Shown in pieces: positions 9,656 to 21,605 of a stretch of DNA of 64,000 nucleotides. The DNA comes from Tragulus kanchil (Eukaryota > Chordata > Mammalia > Artiodactyla > Tragulidae). Each line of letters starts with the position of its first letter. Position 1 is the first letter of the stretch. The DNA lies in the NCBI GenBank assembly GCA_022376925.1, contig JAIOJX010000001.1, positions 40,024,324-40,088,323 on the forward strand. The letters are read 5' to 3'. The notes under the pieces were generated by a model. The model had not been told where the DNA came from. It was given only the letters and a program-made list of their open reading frames with translations, and made no database searches. The position numbers were made by a program, and so were the translations under genes.

Positions 9656-11354
9656 ACCCCTGACTTGTTGGATTCTCTCAGAGGACTGCAGGAAGTGAGG
9701 AGTAGGGAGGGGAGAAGTGATGGTTAGGAGATTAGAACGAGATAGAAAGAAAATAGACAATGGTGTGTGGTGCCCACTCCTTCTGTAACCATTGAAGAAA
9801 AATCTTTCCCAGCTGCTTTCTCTTTTCAAAAACATGCAGGATTAATGCATTTGAAACACTGTGCACAGCTCCCCACCTCTATCTCTCAAATAGGTGCAGG
9901 CTTAGAATTTCTGTTTTAGCCCTTGCTATACCACCTGCTGTTTTCAAATTCCTAGGGCTCAGTTGTGTTGATAGTGTGAGGGTAAAGGGTCTTCCATTGT
10001 TTCCATCAGTAGTGTTTTCCCTTGATTTACTAGTTGAACTGTTTTACATCCCATAAGGATCAAGTTTGGCACCAAACATCAGGGGACGGATGATTTTGAA
10101 AATCTTGTTGCCTTTTTTAAACTCCAAATAATCAAAACCTGTTAAAATATTGTTAATTTAGAAGTGAGATATATGTCCTTCCTTCTGATTCACACATACT
10201 TTTAATCCTTTTCTTTAGATATCTGTTCTAAAAGTAATATTAGGGATTTTTTTTTTTTTTTTGGAGAAAGAGGGGTGAAAGTCCTTGATGATGCCTAGCT
10301 GCAGTTTGTCATGCAATAGGGGAAAGTATGGTAAGATTTGAATAGCCTTTTCAAGATTTACTCTTGATACTTAAGAGACTATTTTTTTCTCCTCATGACT
10401 CAGGGATTATTATGCGTGATCACCCATTTTTCTCAAAATGACAAATTCAGTGCTTATCCCTATGGGATAGAGTCACATGTCCTTGAAATGACTCAAGTTG
10501 CAAATTCTTTCAGGATTCTATTTTCCCATGAGTAGATCTGTGTGTTCCAAAGAACAAGTTCTACACTCTGGTGAAAAGTATGATTGTGCTCAAGCTGCAA
10601 TGATTTAAAAATGCTTTTAATCATTTTGTGAAAATAGTTGAATGTTCCCAGTCTTGAAAGTGTGAATGAGGGTAGGGCTAGTATTTTTATGGACCCATTT
10701 TGTTTGCATGTGTTATGAGACAGCATATATTGTCTTATGTAAACTTCAGGTATTGCACCAATTTCCACTTAAAGAAACAAGAGGCATCAGCATTTGGGTC
10801 CAGTAAGATGTTCAGATCCTCAAATTGCCTTCTAAAACTGTCTATAGAAAATGTAGGAATAAGATTGGTAAAGCCAGCTAGTCCTTTAGTCATTATTTTC
10901 AGTGTGTGTGTGTGTTTGGCAAGGATAAGGGGAATGAAATACTAATTTAAATTGTCCTTTAGGTGATGAAGCTTTGGAGCTCACAACATATCCACCACTT
11001 ATGGAACACTCATTCAAATTCATTCATTCACAATGTCTTATTTTTTCTCACTTCCCTATGAATTCCATCATTGGAGGGTGGGTGAAGAAAGAAGAAAAAA
11101 GCTACATTTTCCCAGAAGCTTTTTGCCAGGACAAGTTCCAGGATACTTGATTGTTTTGCCAAAAAATTTCATCCTTATCTGTCTTCACCATTAAGACTCA
11201 ATTCACCCTATCTCTACTTCTATTGTCTATGAATAATTTCATAGGTTTTGCTGTTCAATCAAGAGAAAAATATCCAGTTTTAGATTGTGCCCAATATCCT
11301 GGGGTCAGGTAATAATTCAATATACTAATAGCAGTCCAAACCAGTTTAGTGATC
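9656..11354. other. Unique-looking noncoding DNA
   Basis: No gene is recognised. It holds a T run at 10247-10262, a short GT run near 10900-10915, and the left copy of the 10497 duplication. Frames of 78-91 codons have no motif or splice context. Confidence 0.4.
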
Positions 11355-12620
11355 TGCTTTCTATGTTGGTTGTCAGATGTTGAATCATACTTGCATTCCT
11401 GGAATACATCCCACTTGGTCGTGTTATATAATCCTTTGACTGTTGTTGAGTTAGTTTTTCTTATATTTTCTTGAGAATGTTTTCATCTATGATCATCAGG
11501 GGTACTGACCCAAATAATTTTCCTTTATTGCCATACACTTGCATGGTTTTGGTATCAGGTTGCAAATTCTTTCAGGATTCTATTTTCCCATGAGTAGATC
11601 TGTGTGTTCCAAAGAACAAGTTCTACACTCTGGTGAAAAGTATGATTGTGCTCAAGCTGCAATGATTTAAAAATGCTTTTAATCATTTTGTGAAAATAGT
11701 TGAATGTTCCCAGTCTTGAAAGTGTGAATGAGGGTAGGGCTAGTATTTTTATGGACCCATTTTGTTTGCATGTGTTATGAGACAGCATATATTGTCTTAT
11801 GTAAACTTCAGGTATTGCACCAATTTCCACTTAAAGAAACAAGAGGCATCAGCATTTGGGTCCAGTAAGATGTTCAGATCCTCAAATTGCCTTCTAAAAC
11901 TGTCTATAGAAAATGTAGGAATAAGATTGGTAAAGCCAGCTAGTCCTTTAGTCATTATTTTCAGTGTGTGTGTGTGTTTGGCAAGGATAAGGGGAATGAA
12001 ATACTAATTTAAATTGTCCTTTAGGTGATGAAGCTTTGGAGCTCACAACATATCCACCACTTATGGAACACTCATTCAAATTCATTCATTCACAATGTCT
12101 TATTTTTTCTCACCTCCCTATGAATTCCATCATTGGAGGGTGGGTGAAGAAAGAAGAAAAAAGCTACATTTTCCCAGAAGCTTTTTGCCAGGACAAGTTC
12201 CAGGATACTTGATTGTTTTGCCAAAAAATTTCATCCTTATCTGTCTTCACCATTAAGACTCAATTCACCCTATCTCTACTTCTATTGTCTATGAATAATT
12301 TCATAGGTTTTGCTGTTCAATCAAGAGAAAAATATCCAGTTTTAGATTGTGCCCAATATCCTGGGGTCAGGTAATAATTCAATATACTAATAGCAGTCCA
12401 AACCAGTTTAGTGATCTGCTTTCTATGTTGGTTGTCAGATGTTGAATCATACTTGCATTCCTGGAATACATCCCACTTGGTCGTGTTATATAATCCTTTG
12501 ACTGTTGTTGAGTTAGTTTTTCTTATATTTTCTTGAGAATGTTTTCATCTATGATCATCAGGGGTACTGACCCAAATAATTTTCCTTTATTGCCATACAC
12601 TTGCATGGTTTTGGTATCAG
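10497..12620. repeat. 1062-bp direct tandem duplication (unit 3)
   Basis: Copies 10497-11558 and 11559-12620 abut with 'gtt' shared at the breakpoints. They are nearly identical; one visible change is 'cacttccc' versus 'cacctccc' near 11050 and 12112. The right breakpoint falls inside an L1 piece. The offset is exactly that of the 2164 and 50524 duplications. Confidence 0.95.
11355..11558 (-). repeat. Old L1 ORF2-region fragment (copy 1, cut at junction)
   Basis: Reverse of an L1 ORF2 segment: 'gttgaatcatacttgcattcctgg' and 'ggttttggtatcagg' are typical. It ends at the duplication junction; the full fragment is at 12417-12975. Confidence 0.65.
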
Positions 12621-12975
12621 GTTAATTTTGTCCTTCTTCATAAAATGAACTCAGAAATACTACTTCCTTTCCTATTTTATGGAAAAGTTTGAGTAGGATT
12701 GGCATCAATTCTTCTTTATATGTTTGATAGAATTTACTGGTAAAGCTGTCTGCTTCTGAACTTTTCTTTGTTGGAAAGGTTTTGATTATATTACCGATTC
12801 AATCTTGTTATAAGTAATTGGTCTATTCAGATTTTCTGTTTCTTCAAGACTTAGTCCTGCTAAGTTGTATGTTTCTAGGAATTCATCCATTTTTTTCTAG
12901 GTTGTCAAATGTGTTGGTAGATAATTGTTTATCATAGTCTAGTATGAAACTTTGTTTTTCTGTGATACTAGTTGT
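12417..12975 (-). repeat. Old L1 ORF2-region fragment
   Basis: Antisense L1 ORF2 sequence in the expected order: 'gttgaatcatacttgcattcc', 'ggttttggtatcaggtta', 'gagtaggattggcatcaattc', 'tttctaggaattcatccattt'. It has many stops in the sense direction, both ends are missing, and there is no poly-A tail. Confidence 0.75.
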
Positions 12976-13149
12976 AGTGTCACAAAGTCATTTTAATGTA
13001 TATAGTGCCAGACTGACATGAGTGTGAACGGTTTGGGTTCTGCATCCTCATAAGTTATGAGGTCAATATAAAAACAATTTAGTGCTCATTTAAAAAAAGA
13101 AAATGAAAATCCAGAGCCAATGATTACAATATATCATGTGGAATGTGTT
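12976..13149. other. No recognised feature
   Basis: A short AT-rich stretch between the L1 piece and a MIR-like remnant. Confidence 0.35.
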
Positions 13150-13275
13150 GAAAGAACATTCAGTTTTAGGGAGTTAGAAATACTGGATTCAGGTCTCAGG
13201 TCTGATCCTAACATGCTATGTGATTTTGGGAAAGATAGTACACTTTATGGAGCCTTGGTTGATTTGCAGTCCAAT
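13150..13275 (+). repeat. MIR-like remnant
   Basis: 'tggattcaggtctcaggtctgatcctaacatgctatgtgattttggg' follows the MIR order of tRNA-like head then 'agctgtgtgaccttggg'. The 3' part is missing. Confidence 0.55.
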
Positions 13276-13817
13276 TCAGACATATAAAATTTTCGAGGTG
13301 TAAAATGTGTGTCACTCTAGCACTGATACTCTGTGTCTCTATTCTTATTAGTGTGGAAAATGAGGAGCATGCTAGAGCTGAATTTAAAAATATTAGTTTT
13401 CAACTGGTCTATATTATGGATTTGTAAAGATTTGATGACAGTAGAAGCCTCTCTACTACTAAAGCCAATCAGTCAACTTTGCCAGATGGGAATTCTAAGA
13501 ATAAAATATAGTAAGGAAATGTCTAAAAAGTTAAAAAGCCATGAGGTCAAACAATGTAAATAGGATGGACACATACCTATAAACCTTTGCAGCATAGTAG
13601 TTCAAATGTTTAACTAAGATGATTGATCTGGAAAAAAAAAAATATGATTGATCTGAAGGTGAAAAATAAAGAATAAAGCCATTAAAGTTTATTCTGTAGA
13701 AAAACTTTTAATTATTTAGAAAAATATCCCTGTATAGTTTTAATGGAAAAAATCAGTTTATAAAACAATGTGTGGTTAATAGTTGTAGCTTTATATAAAT
13801 ATATTTGCATATACATA
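13276..13817. other. No recognised feature
   Basis: Contains a 76-codon + strand frame (13333-13563) without a recognisable motif, and A-rich stretches near 13630 and 13700. I see no splice sites that would make it an exon. Confidence 0.35.
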
Positions 13818-14022
13818 AGCTTCCCTTGTGGCTCAGACATTAAAGAATCTGACTGCAATACAGGAGACAGGGGTTTAATCCCTGAGTTGGGAAGATCCCT
13901 GTAGGAGTGCATGGAAACCTACTCCAGTGTTCTTGCCTGGAGAATTCCATGAACCAAGGAGCTTGGAAGGCTACAGTTCATGGGGTCGCGAAGAGTTGGA
14001 CACCACTGAATAACACTTTCCC
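13818..14022 (+). mobile_element. Bov-tA SINE
   Basis: 'agcttcccttgtggctcag' head, 'gtttaatccctgagttggg' B-box region, then 'ccagtgttcttgcctggag' and 'catggggtcgcgaagagttgg' body. Ends near 'ccactgaataacac'. Confidence 0.9.
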
Positions 14023-15342
14023 TTTCACATATTTGAAACAAAAGACTAAGTAAATACTCTATATATTAAATATTAAGTTGATTATACTATTGTTCATTTC
14101 TTTTTAGCCTTTTTTTTTACAATGTATTGCGTTTCATACACTGAACACAAATTGAATGTTCATTCACATATACCAATGTATGATATGTAAAAGAAGAAGA
14201 AAGAGGAGGGGAAAACAGGCTGAGTCTTTCTTCAGCTTTTGTGTTTGATATGTTAGAAGTCACCAGTCAATTGATGCTTGAAATTCCTATTAGATTCTCT
14301 TGCAGTGGGATAAATCACCTTCTCCAGGTACCCACTGCTTAAAGGCAAGTATTATTTGGGACATAATAACCCATGAACTCATTAGCATCTAATCACAGAG
14401 AACACAGTTCTGAACAAATGAGACAGAACTGAAGCACAAAAAAATGTTGGTGGCGATGATGGTGGGTTCACATATCATGCAAGGAGGGTGTAGTTGATGG
14501 TAATTGAGCCCCATGAGGGCAGCTGTTTGCTGAAATTTGCCAAAGTTAGAGCTTCATGGAGCAAACTGGATTCTTACCTTCTGTTCGTATTTCATTGTGA
14601 TGGTTGCCTGTGTTTATGAGTCTTATAACAAATGAAATGTTCTTCCATGGATATTCCCTCATATAATCACATTTCATTTTTCACTCTTTCAGATTGCATT
14701 CATTATTCAGTCAGTCAGAATGAGTTGGAGAAATCTTTCCACTCTGATAGAGTAACACTTATTACAATAAATAAGATACGGAATGGTGTTTTGGGTTAAC
14801 TTCTTTTCTTATACATTGCTTAGGGTTTGGGATTGTGGTGATGGTGGGGAGGGCAAGTGTTTAAGACAAGCATAATTTTCTTTTCTCCAGACTTGGGCAA
14901 TGATGTCATATGATGTGAGAGCCTTTATGAAATTTTCTTTCATTCTGTTATAGTCAAGATAGTGTGACAGTGATGATACATGAAGCATTTCCAGTTATGA
15001 ATGTTCTTTAGAAAAATTATAGGCATGTTTTCCCTTTTCTTGTGCTAAGTAATTATCTTTTTCCTGGGATAAAATGCTCTGTACAAATGAAATAAGTAGA
15101 AATTCCCTTCAGACTTTCCTTGTTAAATAATTAGTGCCAAACTTCAATCATCACCTAGATCATGTTGTTTGACTTCAAAATGCATCATGTGAAGTTTTCT
15201 CCTTGTCACCAATGTATTTATTTTCCTAAAAATATCTAACTCTGTAGATAATAAATTGACTTTATGTTGTATGATTATGTAAAAATTGTTGGGGCCGGGG
15301 GAGATGACCACTGAGGCACAATATACTACAGTGTTATACACA
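14023..15342. other. Unique-looking noncoding DNA
   Basis: About 1.3 kb with no gene or clear repeat. It contains AT-rich stretches but no ORF above 60 codons. Confidence 0.4.
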
Positions 15343-15565
15343 GCAGGCTTCCCAGTTAGCGCTATTAAGAACCCACCTGCCAATGCAGGAGACATAAGAA
15401 ACAAGGGTTCCATCCCTGGGTCAGGAAGATGCCCTGGCTGAAGGCATGGAAACCCACTCCAGTATTTTTGCCTAAAAAATCACATGGACAGAGAAGCCTG
15501 GTGGACTACAGTCCTTGGGGCCACAAAGAGTGGGACACAACTGAAGTGACTTAGCACACATGCAT
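15343..15565 (+). mobile_element. Bov-tA SINE
   Basis: 'ggcttcccagttagcgctattaag' head, 'ggttccatccctgggtcagg', 'acccactccagtatttttgcc' and 'agaagcctggtggactacag' body. It is somewhat diverged. It lies directly against a MIR remnant. Confidence 0.9.
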
Positions 15566-15569
15566 AGAC

Positions 15570-15785
15570 AACAGGCTTAGGGGTGAGATCTAGCTTTTAA
15601 CCTTGGTTTTACCACTTACACATTCTGCCTTTGGGGAAGGTATGACTGTCCTGAGCCTCAGTTTTCTATTCTGTGAGGAAAAGTGGGGATAATTCTAGTA
15701 CCTACCACTTGGGTTTGTTTGGGGAATAAAAGATGTAATGAAAGGAAAATGGTAAGCATTGTGAATGGTCCTCTGTAAGTAATCA
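15570..15785 (+). repeat. MIR SINE remnant
   Basis: 'taaccttggttttaccacttac', 'ctgagcctcagttttctattctg', 'ggggataattctagtacctacc' and 'ggtaagcattg' match the full MIR order in the sense direction. Confidence 0.75.
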
Positions 15786-17244
15786 GACATAGCAATCATG
15801 GCATCAAGCAGTGAGGTGGAGGCACTGATTAGCATTATCCACAAACAAAAATATACAAAGAATGAAGCAGAGATTAGATAAATAATTCATATAAATAAAG
15901 CCCATGTGTTTGTTGAAGGCTGACTAAATTCAAAATCTTTAACAGAATTGTCAAACATGGACATGGAGTACTTAAAGGCGTTTTGCTCGTGTTGTCAGAT
16001 TTCTTATTTGCAGTTCTAAGGAAACTGGCATAGGAACTTAACAAGGACCTTTACCTAGATAATTAGGTATTCTTCCACAGCATTAATTTTAATGACTATA
16101 GACAATTTTATCATACTGACACACATATATCTATCTGTTTAAGCAAAATCTTGGACATTTTGGCTGTTTGTAATCTTCTACTGTGACAGAGGTGGACAAG
16201 TGTACATCAGTCTCCATTCTCCTCTTATTTGTGAATTCAACTAAAATATTTAGCCAGATCTATCGCTGCCCAACTTCAATATACATTTCCTATGCTCCTT
16301 TGCGACTTTGGGCATGTAATTATACTATAGCTAGTGCTATATGAGTACCAGTGCTATGTTCTAGTTCTTAACTCTGTCTCTAAAAATGAATGAATGTCCT
16401 ATGCTTCCCTGGCCTCTCCTACTTTTCTTTTTGCTAGCAGATGGTAAGAAATCAAGCAGTAGCCCTAGTTTCAGCAATCAAAACTATGAGGTTAGAAGTG
16501 CTGCTTAACCCGCTTCTATTCTTCTGTAACACTTCTATAACAAAAGCACAAATTTCTCAAATGTCTATTTTATTCATGCCACTTATGTAGGGGTCTTTGT
16601 TTTGTAAGTTATATCCTAAATTTCTATATAGGCAATGCTATGACAATCACATTCAGAAGTCTGTGAACTACTGAATATTTCTGAAGGATAAGTTACTAAG
16701 AGTAAAAATTCTTACTTAAATAGCATATATATTTGAGACATTTGTTATATATTTCAAAATAACTCTTGAGCAATGCATAAGCATGCCAGTCTTCCTGTTC
16801 CCACACTGGCTCTTGGTATTGTTATTTTTGGTTTTATCTTTGTCAACCGATATGTTATTTAAATTTGCATTTACTTGACTAATTATGAGGTTCAATATTT
16901 CTGTTATGCTCATTGTTTGTATTCTTAAACCATTAAAAAAAATACTGGCATACTTCTAAGTTATTTAAAGAAAGCTTTTTATAATCTAAAGATATCAAGA
17001 ATTCATTTTTGGTCTATTTTGAAAATGTTTTCCCAGTTTATCCTTTTTCCTATGTTTTATTTATGATTTTTTTTTTAATGTGAACATCAAATAAAGATCT
17101 TCCATTTTTTTTCTTTATAATTAGACTCCTTGTGGTCATGATCCCAAAGATTAAGATTGATAATTTTTCACAGTACTTTCCCAGTATGATTTCACTTTTT
17201 AATGTTAAAATCTTTAGTGCTTATGAAGTTAACTTTGATATATC
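15786..17244. other. Unique-looking AT-rich DNA
   Basis: No gene is recognised. The last 250 bp before the L1 (about 16960-17200) is T-rich in a style resembling antisense old L1, but I cannot align it confidently. Confidence 0.35.
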
Positions 17245-18200
17245 TAGTTTTTTTTTTTTTTTTTCCCACAGAGTTTTGTTGTTTACTGCCACACATTGAT
17301 CCAAATCTGCCATAGGCATACACATGTTCCTCGCCCCCCTCTGAACCTGCACCCCATCTCCCTCCCTATCCCACACATCCAGGTCCCCAGAGAGCCTCTG
17401 TTTGAGATACCCTAGTCCCACAGCATATTCCTCCCCGTCACCACAACGTCCATAAGTCTATTCTCCATGTCCACCTCTCCATTGCTGCTCTGCATATTCA
17501 TTTATCAGCACCATCTTTCTAGATTCCATATATATGTGTCAGTATACAATATTTATCTTTCTCTTTCTGATATACTTCACTCTGCATAATAGGTTCTAGG
17601 TTCATCCACCTCATTAGAACAATTCAAATTTGTTTCTTTTTATGACTGAGAATACAATATTCTATTGTATATATATACCACAGCTTCTTTATCCATTCAT
17701 CTTTCAATGGACATCTATGTTGCTTCCATATTCTAGCTATTGTATAGAGAGCTGCAACGAACAATGGGGTACATGTGTCTCCTTCAGTTTTGATTTCATC
17801 AGGGTATATGCCTAGTAGTGGGATTGCTGAATCATATGGTGGTTCTGTTACTAGTATTTTGAGGAATCTCCATACTGTCTCCCATAGTGGCTGTATCAAT
17901 TTACATTCCCACCAACAGTGCAAGAGTGTTCCCTTTTGTCCACACCCTCTCCAGCATTTATTGTTTGTAGACTTTTTGATGATGGCCATTCTGACTGGTG
18001 TGAGGTGATATCTCATTGTAGTTTTGATTTGCATTTCTCTGATAATGAGCAACATTGAGCATCTTTCCATGTGTTTGTTGGCCATCTGTATGTTTGCTTT
18101 GGAGAGATGTCTGTTTAGGTCTTTTTCCCATTTTTTGTTTGGGTTGTTTATTGGTTTCACAGATGGGTGGCCAGTTTCTCCCACACCACTATACTACTGC
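17245..18200 (-). mobile_element. 5'-truncated L1 (3' UTR plus ORF2 end)
   Basis: The T run near 17250-17264 is the reversed poly-A tail. Next comes the ruminant L1 3' UTR ('gttgtttactgccacacattg', 'ccctagtcccacagcatattc'), then the end of ORF2 (17624-18184). The insertion stops near 18200 in the middle of ORF2, so it is strongly 5'-truncated, the usual fate of L1 copies. Confidence 0.9.
17624..18184 (-). pseudogene. L1 ORF2 C-terminal remnant
   Basis: A 186-codon minus-strand frame matching the C-terminal domain of L1 ORF2p, the endonuclease/reverse transcriptase of L1. Visible landmarks are '[19 protein letters not shown]' (about residues 34-52), the cysteine-containing segment '[19 protein letters not shown]' (about 87-105), and the near-terminal '[12 protein letters not shown]' (about 172-183). 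The family protein is about 1,275 residues, so only the last 15% or so is present and the endonuclease and reverse transcriptase domains are gone. The frame is open, indicating a fairly recent insertion, but it cannot act alone. The methionine here is an internal residue, not a real start. Confidence 0.9.
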
Positions 18201-18539
18201 TGCTCAATTATAAGCAATATCTTCCCTCCCATATAAGGATAAATTTGTGTATATAGAGTTTTTTTATATGTCAGAGGCAACTCAGAGCCTACTGACATAG
18301 GATATAGATACCAAGGATGCTATATACCCTGTAATATGTAGTCTAATGCTGCATAAAGAAGAAATGCCCCACCCAAAATATTTTAAAATATCTCATTGAG
18401 AAATGCAGATTGTTCCTATCATGCCAATTATAACTGTCACCTTTTTCTTAGAAGAAGAAATTTCTAAAGATTTTATATACATATACAGATACGTGCTCTG
18501 TGTTTTGTTACATCTACTACCACTGGATTTTTGTTTGTT
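18201..18539. other. No recognised feature
   Basis: AT-rich DNA between two L1 pieces with no gene evidence. It may include unrecognised old repeat. Confidence 0.35.
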
Positions 18540-18660
18540 TACTAAAGAATTTATTTGTTTTCATTTTCTAATTGTAGTAAAACTTTTACAGAGCTGTGTT
18601 GGTTTCTGCCATTCAACAACACAAATCTGTCATATATATATATATATAATCTCTTCCCTC
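18540..18660 (-). repeat. L1 3' UTR piece, left of SINE
   Basis: 'ttttacagagctgtgttggtttctgcc' and 'caacaacacaaatctgtcat' are reversed L1 3' UTR. A short TA run at 18633-18648 follows. The L1 text resumes at about 18941, so a CHR SINE has split it. Confidence 0.65.
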
Positions 18661-18940
18661 TTTGGTTTTTTTTTTTTTTTTGGCCACTTCTATTGGTCTT
18701 TCATTTATCTATTTTCATCCATCTTTGTTCTTTGGCCTGTGTGGGCCTCCCATCACAGTGGCCTCTCTCGTTGCAGAGCACCAGCTCTGGGCACATGCAC
18801 TCCAGAGCTCCAGTTTGGTAGTTGGACACATCAGTCCAGCTGCTCCAGAGCATGTGGGATCTTCCCAGGCCAGGACTGGAACTGGCATCCCTTGCACTGC
18901 AAGGCAGTGTCCTTACCCACTGGACCACTAGGGAAGTCCC
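18661..18940 (-). mobile_element. CHR-type tRNA-Glu-derived SINE
   Basis: Reversed CHR SINE: T-run tail, 'ggccacttctattggtctttc', 'tgtgggcctcccatcacag', and at the right end the reversed tRNA-like head 'acccactggaccactagggaag'. Overlapping frames read from both strands are translations of this repeat, not genes. Confidence 0.9.
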
Positions 18941-19030
18941 TATATCCTCCCTCTTGATCCTCCCTCCCCTATATGTCATCACAGATTGCCAGGCTATACC
19001 ACTGCATTGTAAATTATTTTAGTTCCATCA
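18941..19030 (-). repeat. L1 3' UTR piece, right of SINE
   Basis: 'tcctccctcttgatcctccctcccc' continues the L1 3' UTR broken at 18660. The end is diffuse. Confidence 0.5.
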
Positions 19031-19719
19031 TATTAAAATGTTATTTTATTACATTATTCTCCCTTTGTCTAAAAGCCCATGGCTATCTTCTTCAAGTATT
19101 CCTTCAAATGAATAATTTTGTCAAACTCTATCTTTTGATTTTACTTTTATAACTTATATAAAAGTCAGTGTCTTTTCATAGGAGATTATCTTAATGTTAT
19201 CTTTGACTTCTCCCTTTAACTCTTTCTAATTTTTTGTTTCTTCCTTTTTCTCTCATTTGACAATCTAATTTTTTCCTTGGTTGATTTACACTTATGGATT
19301 TAAATTTATGTATTCTATTTTTACTGTGATAGCTTAGTGGACCAAAATAAAAATGGGTCGATGAGCCAGCAATTCATAGATGAAACAAAACATTTAATGG
19401 CTAACATATATACTTTAATGTAGTCCTAATTATTTTGAATATTCAAAATTATATTTTTTTATCTATTAAACCTGGCAAAGATTAAAAATATAAATGATAT
19501 GTTATTCATGATTAGTAGAAATGCATAATCTTTGTAAAATGGCTTAACAATATCTAACAATATAAATGTGCATACCTTTTACCTTGCGTATGTCTATAAT
19601 GTACTTTTTTCCTATAACGTTTTAGCCAGATACTCTTTGGCTAATGGGAAGCTTAGCAAAAGTGATATTTAAGTGGAAACAAATCACAGACAAAATATTT
19701 TTGCTTCTTAAAAAAAAAT
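19031..19719. other. No recognised feature
   Basis: Very AT-rich DNA without an ORF above 60 codons or recognised repeat. Confidence 0.35.
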
Positions 19720-19962
19720 AGGGGCTTCCCTAGTGGTCCAGTGGGTAAGGATGCTGCCTTGCAGTTCTAGGGACGCCGGTTCGTTCTCTGGCCTGGGAAG
19801 ATCCTACGTGCTGTGAAGTGGCTGGACCAATTTGTCCAACTACCAAGCCAGAGCTCTGGGGCAATGAAGAGAGGCCTTTGTGGTGGGAGGCCCACACAGG
19901 CCAAAGGACAAAAATAATTAAATAAAAGATCAATAGAAGTGACCAAAAAAAAAAAAAAAAAA
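19720..19962 (+). mobile_element. CHR-type tRNA-Glu-derived SINE
   Basis: Head 'ggcttccctagtggtccagtgg', B-box region 'ggttcgttctctggcc', body 'ggctggaccaatttgtccaac' and 'gggaggcccacacaggcc', then an 18-A tail at 19945-19962. The last 70 bp are repeated at 21013 by the next duplication. Confidence 0.9.
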
Positions 19963-20124
19963 GGACTTTGTAAACACATTGCTAGTGCTCTTTCTTCCAC
20001 AGTCTTGGGAAGGATTTGGGTGTAGGAGGGGATTTGGGAATTTAAAACCCATGTTTCATGGGCTTCACTGGAAATCTGCTTCTGATTTAAAAAAACACAA
20101 ACAAACAGCATATTTTAGCTTTTG

Positions 20125-20478
20125 CTTTTTTTAGAATATTTATTTATTTATTTATGGCTGTGCTGAGTCTTTGTTGTTGTCTATAGGTTTTCTCTAGTTG
20201 CAGAGAGCAGAACCTACTCTCTAATTGTAATATGCAGGCTTCTCATTGCAGTAACTTCCCTTGCTGTGGAGAAGAGGTTCTAGGGTGCAGGAGTGTCAGT
20301 AGTTTCCATACAGGCTCTAGAGCCTGGGCTCAGCTTCTGGGTTCCAGAGCACAGTGTCAGTAGCTGTGGGCTAATTTGCTCCAAGGCATGTGGAAATCTT
20401 CTTGGACAGGGATCAAACCAGTGTCCCTTACGTTCCAAGGTGGATTTTTAACCACTGATCCACTAGGGAAGTCATCAT
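20125..20478 (-). mobile_element. Old CHR-type SINE (copy 1)
   Basis: 'tttatttatggctgtgctgagtctttgttg' at the left and reversed tRNA-like head 'accactgatccactagggaagtc' at the right. Diverged and with an internal 'gttccagagcacagtgtcag' segment, so an older or longer CHR subtype than the others here. Confidence 0.75.
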
Positions 20479-20483
20479 AGCTT

Positions 20484-20945
20484 TCTTTTTTTTTTTTTTC
20501 CCCTGTGGAATAAAAAGTTTATTTAAGAAATAATAAAAGGGATAGGGAAAGCTTCCAGCATAGACACTGGAAGGGGGAAAGAAGAATACCTCCAGAAGCT
20601 AGTTTAGGTGAGTCATTTTATACTTTTCCAGTTGGTCATTAACAGTAGATTGAAAGAATATTTTAAGGTGGTAAAGGTCTTATCAAACGCATACCCACAA
20701 CATGCATCTTTAGATAACATAGATACAAACTAAGAAGGAGAAACATGTCCTCCAGCAAGGTTAACACTGTTACAAACATTAGCTCTGGGCTTAGTCTTAG
20801 ACAAAATAGATCATTGTCATAGACATGGCAATCAAGGTGAAGGCACCTTGACTAAAAATGTTTATTCTTCCTCTTCCTCCTTGGAAACTTCAGGCTTTCT
20901 TAAAAATTACTTATACTCTACAGTAACTCAGTTCTTTAATCATTA
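20484..20945 (-). pseudogene. Polyadenylated retrocopy-like unit (copy 1)
   Basis: On the minus strand the sequence ends in AATAAA (around 20519-20524) followed about 20 nt later by an A run (20486-20499 as T). That is the hallmark of a reverse-transcribed polyadenylated RNA. The body is about 440 bp and has no frame I recognise. Upstream on the minus strand lies 'tataaaatgactcacc', a TATA-like box, so it could be an LTR-derived transcript rather than an mRNA. The parent is unknown. Confidence 0.45.
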
Positions 20946-21245
20946 TTATTTATTTATAATATTTCCCCAATTCTCAAATTAATTCTTTTATCTGTATATT
21001 TTTTATTTAATTCACACAGGCCAAAGAACAAAAATAATTAAATAAAAGATCAATAGAAGTGACCAAAAAAAAAAAAAAAAAAAGGACTTTGTAAACACAT
21101 TGCTAGTGCTCTTTCTTCCACAGTCTTGGGAAGGATTTGGGTGTAGGAGGGGATTTGGGAATTTAAAACCCATGTTTCATGGGCTTCACTGGAAATCTGC
21201 TTCTGATTTAAAAAAACACAAACAAACAGCATATTTTAGCTTTTG

Positions 21246-21600
21246 CTTTTTTTAGAATATTTATTTATTTATTTATGGCTGTGCTGAGTCTTTGTTGTTG
21301 TCTATAGGTTTTCTCTAGTTGCAGAGAGCAGAACCTACTCTCTAATTGTAATATGCAGGCTTCTCATTGCAGTAACTTCCCTTGCTGTGGAGAAGAGGTT
21401 CTAGGGTGCAGGAGTGTCAGTAGTTTCCATACAGGCTCTAGAGCCTGGGCTCAGCTTCTGGGTTCCAGAGCACAGTGTCAGTAGCTGTGGGCTAATTTGC
21501 TCCAAGGCATGTGGAAATCTTCTTGGACAGGGATCAAACCAGTGTCCCTTACGTTCCAAGGTGGATTTTTAACCACTGATCCACTAGGGAAGTCATCATA
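21246..21600 (-). mobile_element. Old CHR-type SINE (copy 2)
   Basis: Second copy of the SINE at 20125-20478 produced by the 1120-bp-offset duplication. Confidence 0.75.
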
Positions 21601-21605
21601 GCTTT

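Noticed and set aside
17245..18200. Possibly active L1
   Set aside because: Only the last 15% or so of ORF2 and the 3' UTR remain; the endonuclease and reverse transcriptase domains are missing.
18403..18982. Long ORFs on both strands (up to 184 codons) suggesting a gene
   Set aside because: They run through the CHR SINE at 18661-18940 and a TA run; the same peptide text appears at every CHR copy in the window.
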